From an uncultured Eubacteriales bacterium (GTDB lineage: Bacteria > Bacillota > Clostridia > Oscillospirales > Acutalibacteraceae), in assembly GCA_934444895.1 (NCBI GenBank), contig CAKSDA010000001.1:1-56115 (forward strand): 56,115 nt of DNA, written 5' to 3'. Below are positions 27,722 through 35,503 of the stretch, piece after piece. The position numbers were made by a program, and so were the translations under genes. The notes beneath the pieces were generated by a model that ran no database searches, was not told where the DNA came from, and saw only the letters and a list, made by a program, of their open reading frames with translations. The stretch's first letter is position 1. Each line of letters starts with the position of its first letter.

Positions 27722-27829
27722 ATGAGCAAATATATTGAGCCAAAAATGGATATTTATAAATGTGAATCGGAAAACATCATGGAACTCAGCGATGTACCGA
27801 TTGACATGGGTGAAGATGACGAAGGCTAA
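27722..27829 (+). CDS. 35-residue acidic peptide downstream of secreted protein B
   Basis: GGAGG lies nine bases before this ATG; an in-frame ATG six bases earlier is too close to the site. The product starts Met-Ser-Lys-Tyr-Ile-Glu-Pro, contains one Cys, and ends Ser-Asp-Val-Pro-Ile-Asp-Met-Gly-Glu plus an acidic tail. It matches the pattern of the peptide after protein A in length, charge and order of conserved residues. No terminator is visible between protein B and this gene, so they may share a transcript, which ends in the hairpin just after it. Function unknown. Confidence 0.68.
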   Translation: MSKYIEPKMDIYKCESENIMELSDVPIDMGEDDEG

Positions 27830-27859
27830 AACCAACGAGCTTTACAATCCATAAATTTA

Positions 27860-27893
27860 AAAAGAGCATGGAATTTTCCATGCTCTTTTCTTA
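27860..27893 (+). terminator. Terminator after the protein B/peptide unit
   Basis: AAAAGAGCATGGAA pairs perfectly with TTCCATGCTCTTTT around a two-base gap, followed by CTTA. Confidence 0.85.
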
Positions 27894-28043
27894 TCTCTGT
27901 CAATTAAAAAACCGTAAGAGGATTTTTTAGGCACAGCAAGCAAAAAACATAGGCAGGTTCGTTTTTCCCCGGTATAAAAGATTTTCAAACAGTTAGCAAA
28001 TATTAACAAACTTTAAATTTTAAAAAAAGTTTTAAAAAAGGTC

Positions 28044-28071
28044 TTGATTTTTCCTAACAAATGACTACAAT
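28044..28071 (+). promoter_or_regulatory. groESL promoter
   Basis: TTGATT (28044-28049) and TACAAT (28066-28071) with a 16-base spacer, directly upstream of CIRCE. Confidence 0.75.
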
Positions 28072-28076
28072 AATAA

Positions 28077-28103
28077 TTAGCACTCAAAAGCAAAGAGTGC
28101 TAA
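28077..28103 (+). promoter_or_regulatory. CIRCE operator (HrcA-binding site)
   Basis: The perfect consensus TTAGCACTC-N9-GAGTGCTAA begins five bases after the -10 box. It is known to bind the HrcA repressor, so groESL should be heat-shock induced. hrcA itself is not in the window. Confidence 0.98.
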
Positions 28104-28141
28104 TAACATTTTCAATTAAATCTTTCAGGAGGTTTTAAGTT

Positions 28142-28426
28142 ATGACAATTAAACCATTAGCCGACCGTGTGGTTACAAAACCGGCCCCGGCAGAGGAAAC
28201 AACAAAAAGCGGTATTATACTTACTGCTGCTGCACAGGAAAAGCCGCAGATTGCAGAGGTTGTTGCAGTAGGCCCCGGCGGAATTGTTGACGGCAATGAA
28301 GTTAAAATGTATGTTAAACCCGGTGATAAGGTTATTACAAGTAAATATGCCGGCACAGAAGTTAAGATTGACGGTCAAGAGTATTCAATCGTTCGTCAGT
28401 CGGATATACTTGCAACTATTGAATAA
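28142..28426 (+). CDS. groES: Co-chaperonin GroES
   Basis: This 94-residue Cpn10 forms the seven-subunit lid of the GroEL cage in the cytoplasm. It shows the N-terminal Lys-Pro-Leu-Ala-Asp-Arg-Val, the mobile loop (Glu-Glu-Thr-Thr-Lys-Ser-Gly-Ile-Ile-Leu), Lys-Pro-Gly-Asp-Lys-Val, and Gly-Thr-Glu-Val-Lys near the end. Length is standard. It lies 20 bases upstream of groEL in one HrcA-controlled operon. Confidence 0.98.
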   Translation: MTIKPLADRVVTKPAPAEETTKSGIILTAAAQEKPQIAEVVAVGPGGIVDGNEVKMYVKPGDKVITSKYAGTEVKIDGQEYSIVRQSDILATIE

Positions 28427-28446
28427 TCAGTTAGGAGAGATATATT

Positions 28447-30090
28447 ATGGCAAAAGAAATTGCATTCAGTGAAGACGCCCGCAAGGCTTTACAGGCCGGT
28501 GTAGATAAACTTGCAAACGCAGTAAAGGTTACTTTAGGTCCCAAAGGCAGAAATGTAGTATTGGATAAAAAATTCGGATCACCGCTTATTACAAATGATG
28601 GTGTTACTATTGCAAAGGAAATTGAACTTGATGATCCGTTTGAAAACATGGGCGCACAGCTTGTAAAGGAAGTTGCAACAAAAACCAATGATATTGCAGG
28701 TGACGGAACAACAACCGCAACCGTTTTGGCTCAGGCTCTTATTTGCGAGGGAATGAAAAATGTTGCGGCCGGCGCCAATCCAATGGTAGTTAAAAAGGGT
28801 ATTGCAGAAGCAGTGGACACTGCAGTTAAGGTAATTGTTGATAACTCCAAAAAGGTAAGCGGCAGCGAGGACATCGCAAGAGTTGCTACCATTTCGGCAG
28901 GTGACGCAGTTATAGGAAATCTCATTGCCGAAGCAATGGAAAAGGTTTCTTCAGATGGTGTAATCACTGTAGAGGAATCGAAAACCGCCGAAACATATAC
29001 CGAAGTTGTTGAGGGTATGCAGTTTGACCGCGGATATATCACCCCATATATGGCAACCGATACAGATAAGATGGAAGCGATTATTGATGACGCATATTTG
29101 CTTATCACCGACAAGAAAATTTCAAATATTCAGGAAATTCTTCCTTTGCTTGAGCAAATTGTTCAGTCCGGCAAAAAGCTTGTTATAATTGCAGAGGATA
29201 TTGAAGGTGAAGCTCTTTCAACCCTTATTGTAAATAAACTAAGAGGCACTTTCGTATGTGTAGGCGTTAAGGCTCCCGGATTTGGTGATAGAAGAAAAGA
29301 AATGCTCAGAGATATTGCAATTCTTACCGGCGGCGAGGTTATCACCGAGGAACTGGGACTTGAGCTTAAAGATACGCAAATCGCTCAGCTCGGCCGTGCT
29401 GCTCAGGTTAAGGTTGGCAAGGAAAATACAATTATTGTCGGCGGCGCAGGCGACAAGGAAGAAATTAAAGCTCGCATTAATCAAATTAAGAGCCAGATTG
29501 AAACCACAACATCTGATTTTGATCGTGAAAAACTGCAGGAACGCCTTGCAAAGCTTTCCGGCGGAGTTGCTGTATTAAAAGTCGGCGCTGCTACAGAAGT
29601 TGAAATGAAGGATAAAAAGCTCAGAATTGAAGACGCACTTTCCGCAACAAAGGCAGCAGTTGCCGAAGGTATTGTTGCAGGTGGCGGTGTAGCCCTTGTA
29701 AATGCTATCGGTGCAGTTAAAGAGCTTCTTAAAACTTCCGAGGGCGACGAAAAAACCGGTATTTCAATTGTGCTTAAGGCTCTGGAGGCTCCTATACGCC
29801 AGATTGCTCACAATGCAGGTTTGGAAGGCTCTGTAATTGTTGAAAAAATCACAAGCGAAAAGAAACCCAACTACGGTTTTGATTTTTACAATGAAAAGTA
29901 TACCGACATGATAGAAGCCGGTATTGTTGATCCTACAAAGGTTACAAGGTCTGCTTTGCAGAATGCGGCTTCTGTTGCTTCAATGGTTCTTACCACAGAA
30001 TCACTTGTTGCAGATAAAAAAGAAGACGCAGCAGCCGCAAATGCTGCTGCAGCCGCGGCCGCAGCAGCCGGAGCAGGCGGAATGTATTAA
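28447..30090 (+). CDS. groEL: Chaperonin GroEL
   Basis: This 547-residue Cpn60 is the ATP-driven folding chamber. Family motifs include Thr-Leu-Gly-Pro-Lys-Gly-Arg-Asn-Val, the ATP loop Gly-Asp-Gly-Thr-Thr-Thr-Ala-Thr-Val (about residue 86 on), and Val-Ala-Gly-Gly-Gly-Val-Ala near 412. The flexible C-terminal tail is Ala-rich and ends Gly-Ala-Gly-Gly-Met-Tyr instead of the usual run of Gly-Gly-Met repeats. It is the second gene of the groESL operon and is followed by a terminator. Confidence 0.99.
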   Translation: MAKEIAFSEDARKALQAGVDKLANAVKVTLGPKGRNVVLDKKFGSPLITNDGVTIAKEIELDDPFENMGAQLVKEVATKTNDIAGDGTTTATVLAQALICEGMKNVAAGANPMVVKKGIAEAVDTAVKVIVDNSKKVSGSEDIARVATISAGDAVIGNLIAEAMEKVSSDGVITVEESKTAETYTEVVEGMQFDRGYITPYMATDTDKMEAIIDDAYLLITDKKISNIQEILPLLEQIVQSGKKLVIIAEDIEGEALSTLIVNKLRGTFVCVGVKAPGFGDRRKEMLRDIAILTGGEVITEELGLELKDTQIAQLGRAAQVKVGKENTIIVGGAGDKEEIKARINQIKSQIETTTSDFDREKLQERLAKLSGGVAVLKVGAATEVEMKDKKLRIEDALSATKAAVAEGIVAGGGVALVNAIGAVKELLKTSEGDEKTGISIVLKALEAPIRQIAHNAGLEGSVIVEKITSEKKPNYGFDFYNEKYTDMIEAGIVDPTKVTRSALQNAASVASMVLTTESLVADKKEDAAAANAAAAAAAAAGAGGMY

Positions 30091-30131
30091 TAATGTAAAA
30101 GGCTAAACTTTTACCAAATACAAAGTTGTTA

Positions 30132-30169
30132 AAAACGGTGCTGATTATATTCAGCGCCGTTTTATTTTT
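30132..30169 (+). terminator. groESL terminator
   Basis: AAAACGGTGCTGA pairs with TCAGCGCCGTTTT (one G-T pair), followed by ATTTTTA. Confidence 0.9.
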
Positions 30170-30344
30170 AGGTTCTTGATCATTGCCTAAGTAAAACTTT
30201 TGCTTTTTTAAAAAAGGATTTGCCCTAAAAAATGTCTTATAAAGTGATTTTTTGTCAATAATCATTGATTTTGATATTTGTTATTGACTACGGATTTAAA
30301 AAGAGGTAAAATTATTTTACCAAGGATAAAGCGAGGTAAAAACC

Positions 30345-30650
30345 ATGAATGATTCTCAAAATTTCGGAAATGATATAGTTACTTTAAGTGATGATGACGG
30401 TAAGGAATATTCCTTTGAGGTGCTTGATGCGATTGAGACCGATACCGGAAGATATCTTGCGATGCTTCCTTTCTATTCCGATCCAAAAGAAAGACTTGAT
30501 GACAGTGGAGAGCTTGTTCTTGTCAAGGCTTTTGAAGATGAAAACGGTGAGGAATATTTTGAGGATATTCCGGATGATGATGAGTATGATACCATTGCCG
30601 ACATTTTTATAGAGCGTTTGGAAGATTTGTATGATATAGACGAAAACTGA
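30345..30650 (+). CDS. DUF1292 family protein (YrzB-like)
   Basis: This 101-residue strongly acidic cytoplasmic protein belongs to the DUF1292/YrzB group common in Firmicutes. Recognisable features are Ile-x-Thr-Leu-x-Asp-Asp-Asp-Gly-Lys-Glu-Tyr near the start, Phe-Glu-Val-Leu-Asp, Tyr-Leu-Ala-Met-Leu-Pro, and an Asp/Glu-rich C-terminal third. The biochemical role of the family is unknown. An AAGCGAGG site precedes the ATG. In many Firmicutes relatives lie with yrrK/yrzL; those genes are absent here, where 6S RNA follows instead. Confidence 0.85.
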   Translation: MNDSQNFGNDIVTLSDDDGKEYSFEVLDAIETDTGRYLAMLPFYSDPKERLDDSGELVLVKAFEDENGEEYFEDIPDDDEYDTIADIFIERLEDLYDIDEN

Positions 30651-30668
30651 TAAATAATAAGAAATAAC

Positions 30669-30854
30669 ATTCCTTCCCTGTTCGCGGACTTTGGTTAATT
30701 ATAACCCTACAACCTTTTAATAGGGGACCTTTCTCCTGCAGCGGGTTTGCAGACCTCCCGGCATTGCCGGAAGAAGGGAGCGCGAAACTGCGGGGCGGCC
30801 ACCCACCTGCTTTTTTTGCAGGTTATCAATTGCCATTTACGGCAGGGCAGGAAT
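30669..30854 (+). ncRNA. ssrS: 6S RNA
   Basis: This is a 186-base non-coding RNA. The ends pair (ATTCCTTCCCTG at 30669-30680 with CAGGGCAGGAAT at 30843-30854, one mismatch). Internal sequence has the pattern I associate with clostridial 6S RNA: TTCGCGGACT near the 5' side, CCTTTTAATAGGGG beside the open bubble, CTCCTGCAGC, GGGAGCGCGAAACTGC, and GGCCACCCACCTGC near the 3' side. 6S RNA binds sigma-A RNA polymerase by mimicking an open promoter and dampens transcription in stationary phase. The exact 5' and 3' ends are estimates from the closing stem. Confidence 0.82.
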
Positions 30855-30929
30855 TTTAGGCTTATCACTGTTTGCCTGGTTTTAATTTTATAAATCCAAG
30901 CCAGAAGTATACTAATATTTTTTAACTGT

Positions 30930-30968
30930 GCCCGGAAGCTTTTGCTTCCGGGCTTATTATTTTGTTTT
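30930..30968 (+). terminator. Terminator downstream of 6S RNA
   Basis: GCCCGGAAGC-TTTT-GCTTCCGGGC is a perfect 10-bp hairpin followed by TTATTATTTTGTTTT. Confidence 0.88.
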
Positions 30969-31017
30969 AAAATATGTTGTTTTTGTTGGTTTTGTATTTG
31001 TTTTATTGGATTTTGTG

Positions 31018-31046
31018 TTGACAATACCTTTGTTTTGTATTAAAAT
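31018..31046 (+). promoter_or_regulatory. Promoter of the microcompartment operon
   Basis: TTGACA (31018-31023), 17 bases, TAAAAT (31041-31046): close to consensus. The leader would be about 165 bases. Confidence 0.85.
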
Positions 31047-31082
31047 GGACTTGTAAATTTATATTATCGAGTATTATGAGGC

Positions 31083-31149
31083 GTTGCAACAAAGATACAG
31101 GGGAATTTATCCGCCAAAACCGGTTTGTCATTTTCAATTGCAACACAAG
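31083..31149 (+). promoter_or_regulatory. Leader with TTGCAAC inverted repeats (possible operator)
   Basis: GTTGCAAC (31083-31090, itself palindromic) and AATTGCAACACAAG (31136-31149) lie in the leader of the microcompartment operon. The 13 bases ATTGCAACACAAG recur at 45672-45684 just after the operon. A role for the DeoR regulator encoded in the operon is speculative. Confidence 0.35.
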
Positions 31150-31218
31150 TATAACACCGCAAAACAAAATCAAGGTTATTGCTGCTTTACAAATATATAA
31201 TTTTCAAAGGAGAAGACC

Positions 31219-33747
31219 ATGGCTGATTATTATACAACTGAAATATCAAAAAGCCCGCGTATTTCAAGTCTTATAGAGCATTTGTTTGAAAAAATGCCGG
31301 AAATAGAAGCCGACAGGGCGGTTTTGCTTACTGAATCATATAAACTTACCGAAGGCAAACCTATAATCACAAGAAGAGCCGAAGCGTTTAGGCATATTCT
31401 TGAAAATATCCCAATAACCATAAGACCTTTGGAACTTATAGTAGGCAGCAACGCTAAGAGCCCCAGAAGTTGTCAGGTGTTTCCCGAATTTTCGTTTGAA
31501 TGGATGGAGAGTGAGTTTGACACCGTTGCAACCCGCGCCTGCGATCCTTTTTACATATCCGAGGAAACTAAAAAAGCGCTTCATGAAGCTTATAAATACT
31601 GGAAGGGCAAAACCACAAGCGAACTGGCATATGAATATATGAGCGACGGCGCAAAAACTGCCATTGAGCATAATATTTTTACGCCCGGAAATTATTTTTA
31701 TAACGGCGTAGGGCATGTTACCGTTGATTATGGTGAAGTTCTGGAAATAGGATTTGAAGGGATAATTAAAAAGGCTGAGAAAAAGCTGGCCGAGTGCCAT
31801 GACGGAGACGGTGATTTTGCAAGAAAAAGCAGCTTTTTAAAGGCTGTCATAACCTCTCTTAAAGCGGCATGCAATTATGCCGAAAGATATGCAAAACTTG
31901 CTCTGGATCTTTCAAAAATAGAGGAAGATCCTAAAAGGCGTATGGAACTTGCCCTTATAGCAAATAACTGCGTTAATGTTCCGAGACATGGGGCAAAGTC
32001 ATTCTATGAGGCATGCCAGTCCTTCTGGTTTGTTCAAATGCTTCTGCAAACAGAGTCAAGCGGTCACTCCATTTCTCCGGGCAGGTTTGACCGATACATG
32101 TATCCGTATTATAAGGCGGATATTGAGAGCGGTAAAATAACCAGAGAATTTGCCCAGGAGTTGATTGACTGTATATGGGTGAAACTAAACGATTTAAATA
32201 AGGTAAGGGACGCAGCTTCTTCGGAAGGCTTTGCCGGTTACAGCCTGTTTCAGAATCTTATTGTGGGCGGGCAGGATGAAAACGGACTGGACACAACAAA
32301 CGATCTTTCCTTTATGTGCATTACTGCCTCTATGCATGTAATGCTTCCGCAGCCTTCACTGTCAATCAGGGTATGGAATAAAACACCGCATGAGCTTCTT
32401 ATAAAGGCGGCAAAACTTACCCGCACGGGCGTAGGGCTTCCGGCTTATTACAACGACGAAGTAATAATTCCGTCTCTTGTAAGCAGAGGTCTTACCCTTG
32501 AGGATGCAAGAGATTACAACATAATAGGATGTGTTGAGCCGCAGAAATCCGGCAAAACAAACGGTTGGCATGACGCTGCCTTCTTTAACATGTGCAGACC
32601 GCTGGAACTGGTTTTTTCAAGCGGCAAGGACTTAGGCGAACAAATAGGTCCCAAAACGCCTGATGTTTCAGAACTTGATACTTTTGAAAAATTTTACGGC
32701 GCTTATAAAACCCAAATGGAATACATGATAGAAATGCTTGTAAATGCAGACAACAGTATAGATATGGCTCATGCAGAGCGTTGCCCGCTGCCGTTTTTGT
32801 CATCAATGGTTGAGGATTGTATAGGCCGGGGAAAAGCTATGGAGCAGGGCGGAGCAATCTACAATTTTACCGGTCCTCAGGGGTTCGGAATTGCAAATAT
32901 TGCCGACGGACTTTTTGCCGTTAAAAGCCTTGTATATGATGAGAAAAAATATTCAATAGATCAGTTTAAAGAGGCTATCAGCAATAATTACGGCGAGGAA
33001 ATGCCAGACCTGTTGGCAGGAAGCATTACCGCAGCAGTGGCGAAAGAACTGTCTGACAGAAAGCAACCGGTAGGCGAAGACCTTATAAAAGAAATTTATC
33101 TTAAAATTAAGCAGAACAAAACCGATCCGGCAAAGAAAAATCTTTATGACAAATTAAGGGCTGATATTGCATCATTGCCAAAGTATGGAAATGATAATCT
33201 TGAAATGGATATGTTTGCAAGGGACGCGGCTTACATATATACACGAACTATTGAAAAATATAAAAATCCGCGCGGCGGAAGCTTTCAGGCGGGACTTTAT
33301 CCCGTATCGGCAAATGTGCCTCTGGGAGCGCAGACCGGCGCAACGCCGGACGGACGGCTTGCGGGAACTCCGGTTGCCGACGGTGTATCGCCGGCGGCGG
33401 GAAGGGATGTTAACGGTCCTACCGCAGCATGTAATTCGGTAGCCAGACTTGACCATTACATTGCTTCTAACGGAACTCTGTTTAATATGAAATTTCATCC
33501 CAGCGCGCTTAAGGGGCAAAGCGGACTTGAAAGTTTTGTTGCTCTTGTAAGGGGATATTTTGATCAAAAGGGAAGTCATATGCAGTTTAATGTAGTCAGC
33601 AGAGAAACCCTGCTCGACGCACAAAAAAATCCGGATAAGTACAGATCACTGGTGGTAAGGGTTGCAGGTTACAGCGCATTATTCACCTCCCTTTCGCGTT
33701 CACTTCAGGATGATATTATAAACAGAACCGAGCAAACCAATTTTTAA
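31219..33747 (+). CDS. Glycyl radical propanediol dehydratase (B12-independent)
   Basis: This 842-residue glycyl radical enzyme removes water from (S)-1,2-propanediol to give propionaldehyde. Catalytic residues are visible: His166 (Gly-Val-Gly-His), thiyl Cys438 and Glu440 in Gly-Cys-Val-Glu-Pro-Gln, Asp452 in Gly-Trp-His-Asp, and radical Gly817 in Arg-Val-Ala-Gly-Tyr-Ser-Ala. The Trp-His-Asp after the Cys motif is the diol/glycerol dehydratase signature; choline lyase CutC has Trp-Thr there. Combined with fuculose-phosphate aldolase in the operon, this points to propanediol from fucose or rhamnose. There is no terminal encapsulation helix, unlike other cargo. AAAGGAG precedes the ATG. First gene of the operon; its activase follows 24 bases later. 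Confidence 0.9.
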   Translation: MADYYTTEISKSPRISSLIEHLFEKMPEIEADRAVLLTESYKLTEGKPIITRRAEAFRHILENIPITIRPLELIVGSNAKSPRSCQVFPEFSFEWMESEFDTVATRACDPFYISEETKKALHEAYKYWKGKTTSELAYEYMSDGAKTAIEHNIFTPGNYFYNGVGHVTVDYGEVLEIGFEGIIKKAEKKLAECHDGDGDFARKSSFLKAVITSLKAACNYAERYAKLALDLSKIEEDPKRRMELALIANNCVNVPRHGAKSFYEACQSFWFVQMLLQTESSGHSISPGRFDRYMYPYYKADIESGKITREFAQELIDCIWVKLNDLNKVRDAASSEGFAGYSLFQNLIVGGQDENGLDTTNDLSFMCITASMHVMLPQPSLSIRVWNKTPHELLIKAAKLTRTGVGLPAYYNDEVIIPSLVSRGLTLEDARDYNIIGCVEPQKSGKTNGWHDAAFFNMCRPLELVFSSGKDLGEQIGPKTPDVSELDTFEKFYGAYKTQMEYMIEMLVNADNSIDMAHAERCPLPFLSSMVEDCIGRGKAMEQGGAIYNFTGPQGFGIANIADGLFAVKSLVYDEKKYSIDQFKEAISNNYGEEMPDLLAGSITAAVAKELSDRKQPVGEDLIKEIYLKIKQNKTDPAKKNLYDKLRADIASLPKYGNDNLEMDMFARDAAYIYTRTIEKYKNPRGGSFQAGLYPVSANVPLGAQTGATPDGRLAGTPVADGVSPAAGRDVNGPTAACNSVARLDHYIASNGTLFNMKFHPSALKGQSGLESFVALVRGYFDQKGSHMQFNVVSRETLLDAQKNPDKYRSLVVRVAGYSALFTSLSRSLQDDIINRTEQTNF

Positions 33748-33771
33748 TATTTAACATAAAAGGCTGATTTT

Positions 33772-34560
33772 ATGCATGACTTATTAAATGTGCAGGGCAG
33801 AATATTTGATATTCAGCGGTTTTCAATTCATGACGGGCCGGGTATTCGAACCATAGTATTTTTAAAAGGGTGTTTTTTAAGATGCAAATGGTGCTGTAAT
33901 CCTGAATCTCAAAGTTACAAAATTGAATATATGAAAACGGGCGGCACCCAAAAAACGGTCGGTAGAGATGTTACGGTGCGAGAGGTAATGGCTGAAGTGG
34001 AAAAGGACAGAAGTTATTACAGAAAATCCGGCGGCGGTATGACCCTTTCAGGCGGAGAAAGCCTTTTTCAGCCTGAGTTTGCTCTGGCGCTTTTAAAAGC
34101 CGCAAAGGAAAGCGGAATAAACACGGCAATGGAATCAACCGCATTCGCTCCTATGGATACAATAAGAACGCTGCTTCCGCATCTGGATACATTTTTGCTT
34201 GACATTAAGCATTTGGAAAGTGAAAAACACAAGGCGTTCACCGGGGTTCCAAATGAAAAAATTCTGGAAAATGCAAAAAAACTGGCAGTTGAAGCAAAAC
34301 ACCTTATAATCCGAGTCCCCGTAATTCCCACATTTAATGATACACCTGAAGAAATAGCGCAAATTGCAAGGTTCGTATCCGGGATAATGCCGGGGGGAGA
34401 AATAAATCTTTTGCCGTATCACAGACTTGGCAGGGATAAATACGAAGGATTGGACCGAAACTATTTTCTTGATGAAATTGTTCCGCCGAGCGACGAACAT
34501 ATGGAGCAGCTTTTAAATGTTGCGGAGAGTTTTGGCTTAAAGGCCAAAGTAGGGGGTTAA
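33772..34560 (+). CDS. Glycyl radical enzyme activase (radical SAM), short form
   Basis: This 262-residue radical SAM enzyme installs the glycyl radical on the preceding dehydratase. The cluster motif is Cys34-x-x-x-Cys38-x-x-Cys41, preceded by Ser-Ile-His-Asp-Gly-Pro-Gly-Ile-Arg-Thr; Gly-Gly-Met-Thr-Leu-Ser-Gly-Gly-Glu lies near residue 85-93. Most non-PFL activases carry a ferredoxin-like insert with two extra 4Fe-4S clusters after the CxxxCxxC motif. Here that region is only about 30 residues with no further cysteines, making it like PFL activase. It is cotranscribed with the dehydratase and starts 24 bases after it. There is no encapsulation helix. Confidence 0.92.
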   Translation: MHDLLNVQGRIFDIQRFSIHDGPGIRTIVFLKGCFLRCKWCCNPESQSYKIEYMKTGGTQKTVGRDVTVREVMAEVEKDRSYYRKSGGGMTLSGGESLFQPEFALALLKAAKESGINTAMESTAFAPMDTIRTLLPHLDTFLLDIKHLESEKHKAFTGVPNEKILENAKKLAVEAKHLIIRVPVIPTFNDTPEEIAQIARFVSGIMPGGEINLLPYHRLGRDKYEGLDRNYFLDEIVPPSDEHMEQLLNVAESFGLKAKVGG

Positions 34561-34561
34561 A

Positions 34562-34942
34562 ATGGAAGAAGTATATGATGTTTTAAAAAATGAGGGCAAG
34601 GCCAGAATTATTCAGGAAATAGTTCCGGGAAAACAGATAACCCTTGCACATATTATTGCAAATCCGGACGCTGATCTTTATATAAAACTGGGCTTGGATC
34701 CGGCAGAAGATTATACATCGGCCGCAATAGGAATACTGACCTTTACCCCCGCCGAGACGGCAATTATCGGCGGTGATATAGCGGTTAAAGCTTCAGGCGC
34801 AAAATTGGGATTTGTAGACCGTTTCAGTGGTACCCTTATTGTTACCGGGTCCGTATCCCAAATTAACGAGGCGGTAGATTCTGTTTGCAGATATACAAAA
34901 GAGGTTTTGGGCTTTACGGTTTGCGGTATAACAAAAACTTAA
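34562..34942 (+). CDS. eutS: BMC shell protein, EutS/PduU type (permuted BMC-H)
   Basis: This 126-residue circularly permuted BMC-domain protein forms hexameric shell tiles. It matches the EutS/PduU pattern closely: Arg-Ile-Ile-Gln-Glu-x-Val-Pro-Gly-Lys-Gln-x-Thr-Leu-Ala-His near residue 14-29, Ala-Ile-Gly-Ile-x-Thr-x-Thr-Pro-x-Glu-Thr-Ala, and Gly-Phe-x-Asp-Arg-Phe-Ser-Gly-x-Leu. In the known structures the N-terminal strand forms a small beta barrel closing the pore. The ATG lies one base after the activase stop, and the EutP-like gene starts one base after its own stop: tight coupling. Confidence 0.95.
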   Translation: MEEVYDVLKNEGKARIIQEIVPGKQITLAHIIANPDADLYIKLGLDPAEDYTSAAIGILTFTPAETAIIGGDIAVKASGAKLGFVDRFSGTLIVTGSVSQINEAVDSVCRYTKEVLGFTVCGITKT

Positions 34943-34943
34943 T

Positions 34944-35390
34944 ATGAATAAAATAATTTTAATCGGCCGCACAGGCAGCGGCAAAACAACCCTCACGCAG
35001 GCTTTAAATACGGCTGAGGTTAAATACAAAAAAACACAAAGTGTAAACAGGAAAGGCTTTGTTATAGATACTCCGGGTGAGTATGCGGAAAGCAGAAATT
35101 TCGGAGGAGCTCTGGCGGTTTATTCCTATGAAAGTGATGTTGTAGGGCTTTTGCTTTCGGCAGATGAACCCTATTCGCTTTTCAGCCCCAACATTGTTTC
35201 AATGGTAAACCGCACGGTAATAGGTATAATTACCGGGATTGATAAAAAAAGCGCAAATATCAAAAGAGCGGAAAATTGGCTTCATTTGGCCGGCTGCAAA
35301 AGAGTTTTTAAAGTGAGCTCAATTACAAAAGAGGGTATAGATGAGCTTGCGGAATATATTTCAAGCTATAAAAATGACAAAAACAAATAA
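34944..35390 (+). CDS. eutP: EutP/PduV-like small GTPase
   Basis: This 148-residue Ras-like P-loop protein has Gly-Arg-Thr-Gly-Ser-Gly-Lys-Thr-Thr (about residues 7-15) and Asp-Thr-Pro-Gly-Glu-Tyr (about 42-47). It belongs to the EutP/PduV group found in many microcompartment operons, where it has been linked to compartment positioning or to acetate kinase-like activity; the role is not settled. It is slightly shorter than PduV and lacks an obvious shell-targeting extension. It begins one base after the EutS-type gene stop. Confidence 0.9.
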   Translation: MNKIILIGRTGSGKTTLTQALNTAEVKYKKTQSVNRKGFVIDTPGEYAESRNFGGALAVYSYESDVVGLLLSADEPYSLFSPNIVSMVNRTVIGIITGIDKKSANIKRAENWLHLAGCKRVFKVSSITKEGIDELAEYISSYKNDKNK

Positions 35391-35438
35391 AAACTACATA
35401 AAATTATGTATAAAACAAAATAATTATGTTGTTTTTTG

Positions 35439-35467
35439 TTGACTTTTGTTTTTATATATGATATATT
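35439..35467 (+). promoter_or_regulatory. Internal promoter upstream of the aldolase gene
   Basis: TTGACT (35439-35444), 17 bases, TATATT (35462-35467), in the 113-base gap before the aldolase gene. It would allow the downstream half of the operon to be expressed separately. Confidence 0.6.
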
Positions 35468-35503
35468 TATCATGTTATAAAATATTATTGGGAGGATAAT
35501 AAA

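Larger units (their letters stand above)
27894..28141. other. Region before groES
   Basis: No gene. It contains the groE promoter, the CIRCE element and the AGGAGG ribosome binding site; the rest is AT-rich. Confidence 0.6.

Noticed and set aside
30707..31024. 105-codon minus-strand open frame
   Set aside because: It covers the 6S RNA and its terminator; the composition is not protein-like.
31076..31276. Plus-strand frame just upstream of the dehydratase
   Set aside because: It overlaps the dehydratase start out of frame, has no ribosome site and lies in the leader.
31219..33747. Choline trimethylamine-lyase (CutC) as identity of the glycyl radical enzyme
   Set aside because: After the Cys-x-Glu motif it has Trp-His-Asp, as in diol/glycerol dehydratases, not the Trp-Thr of CutC; the aldolase in the operon also points to propanediol.
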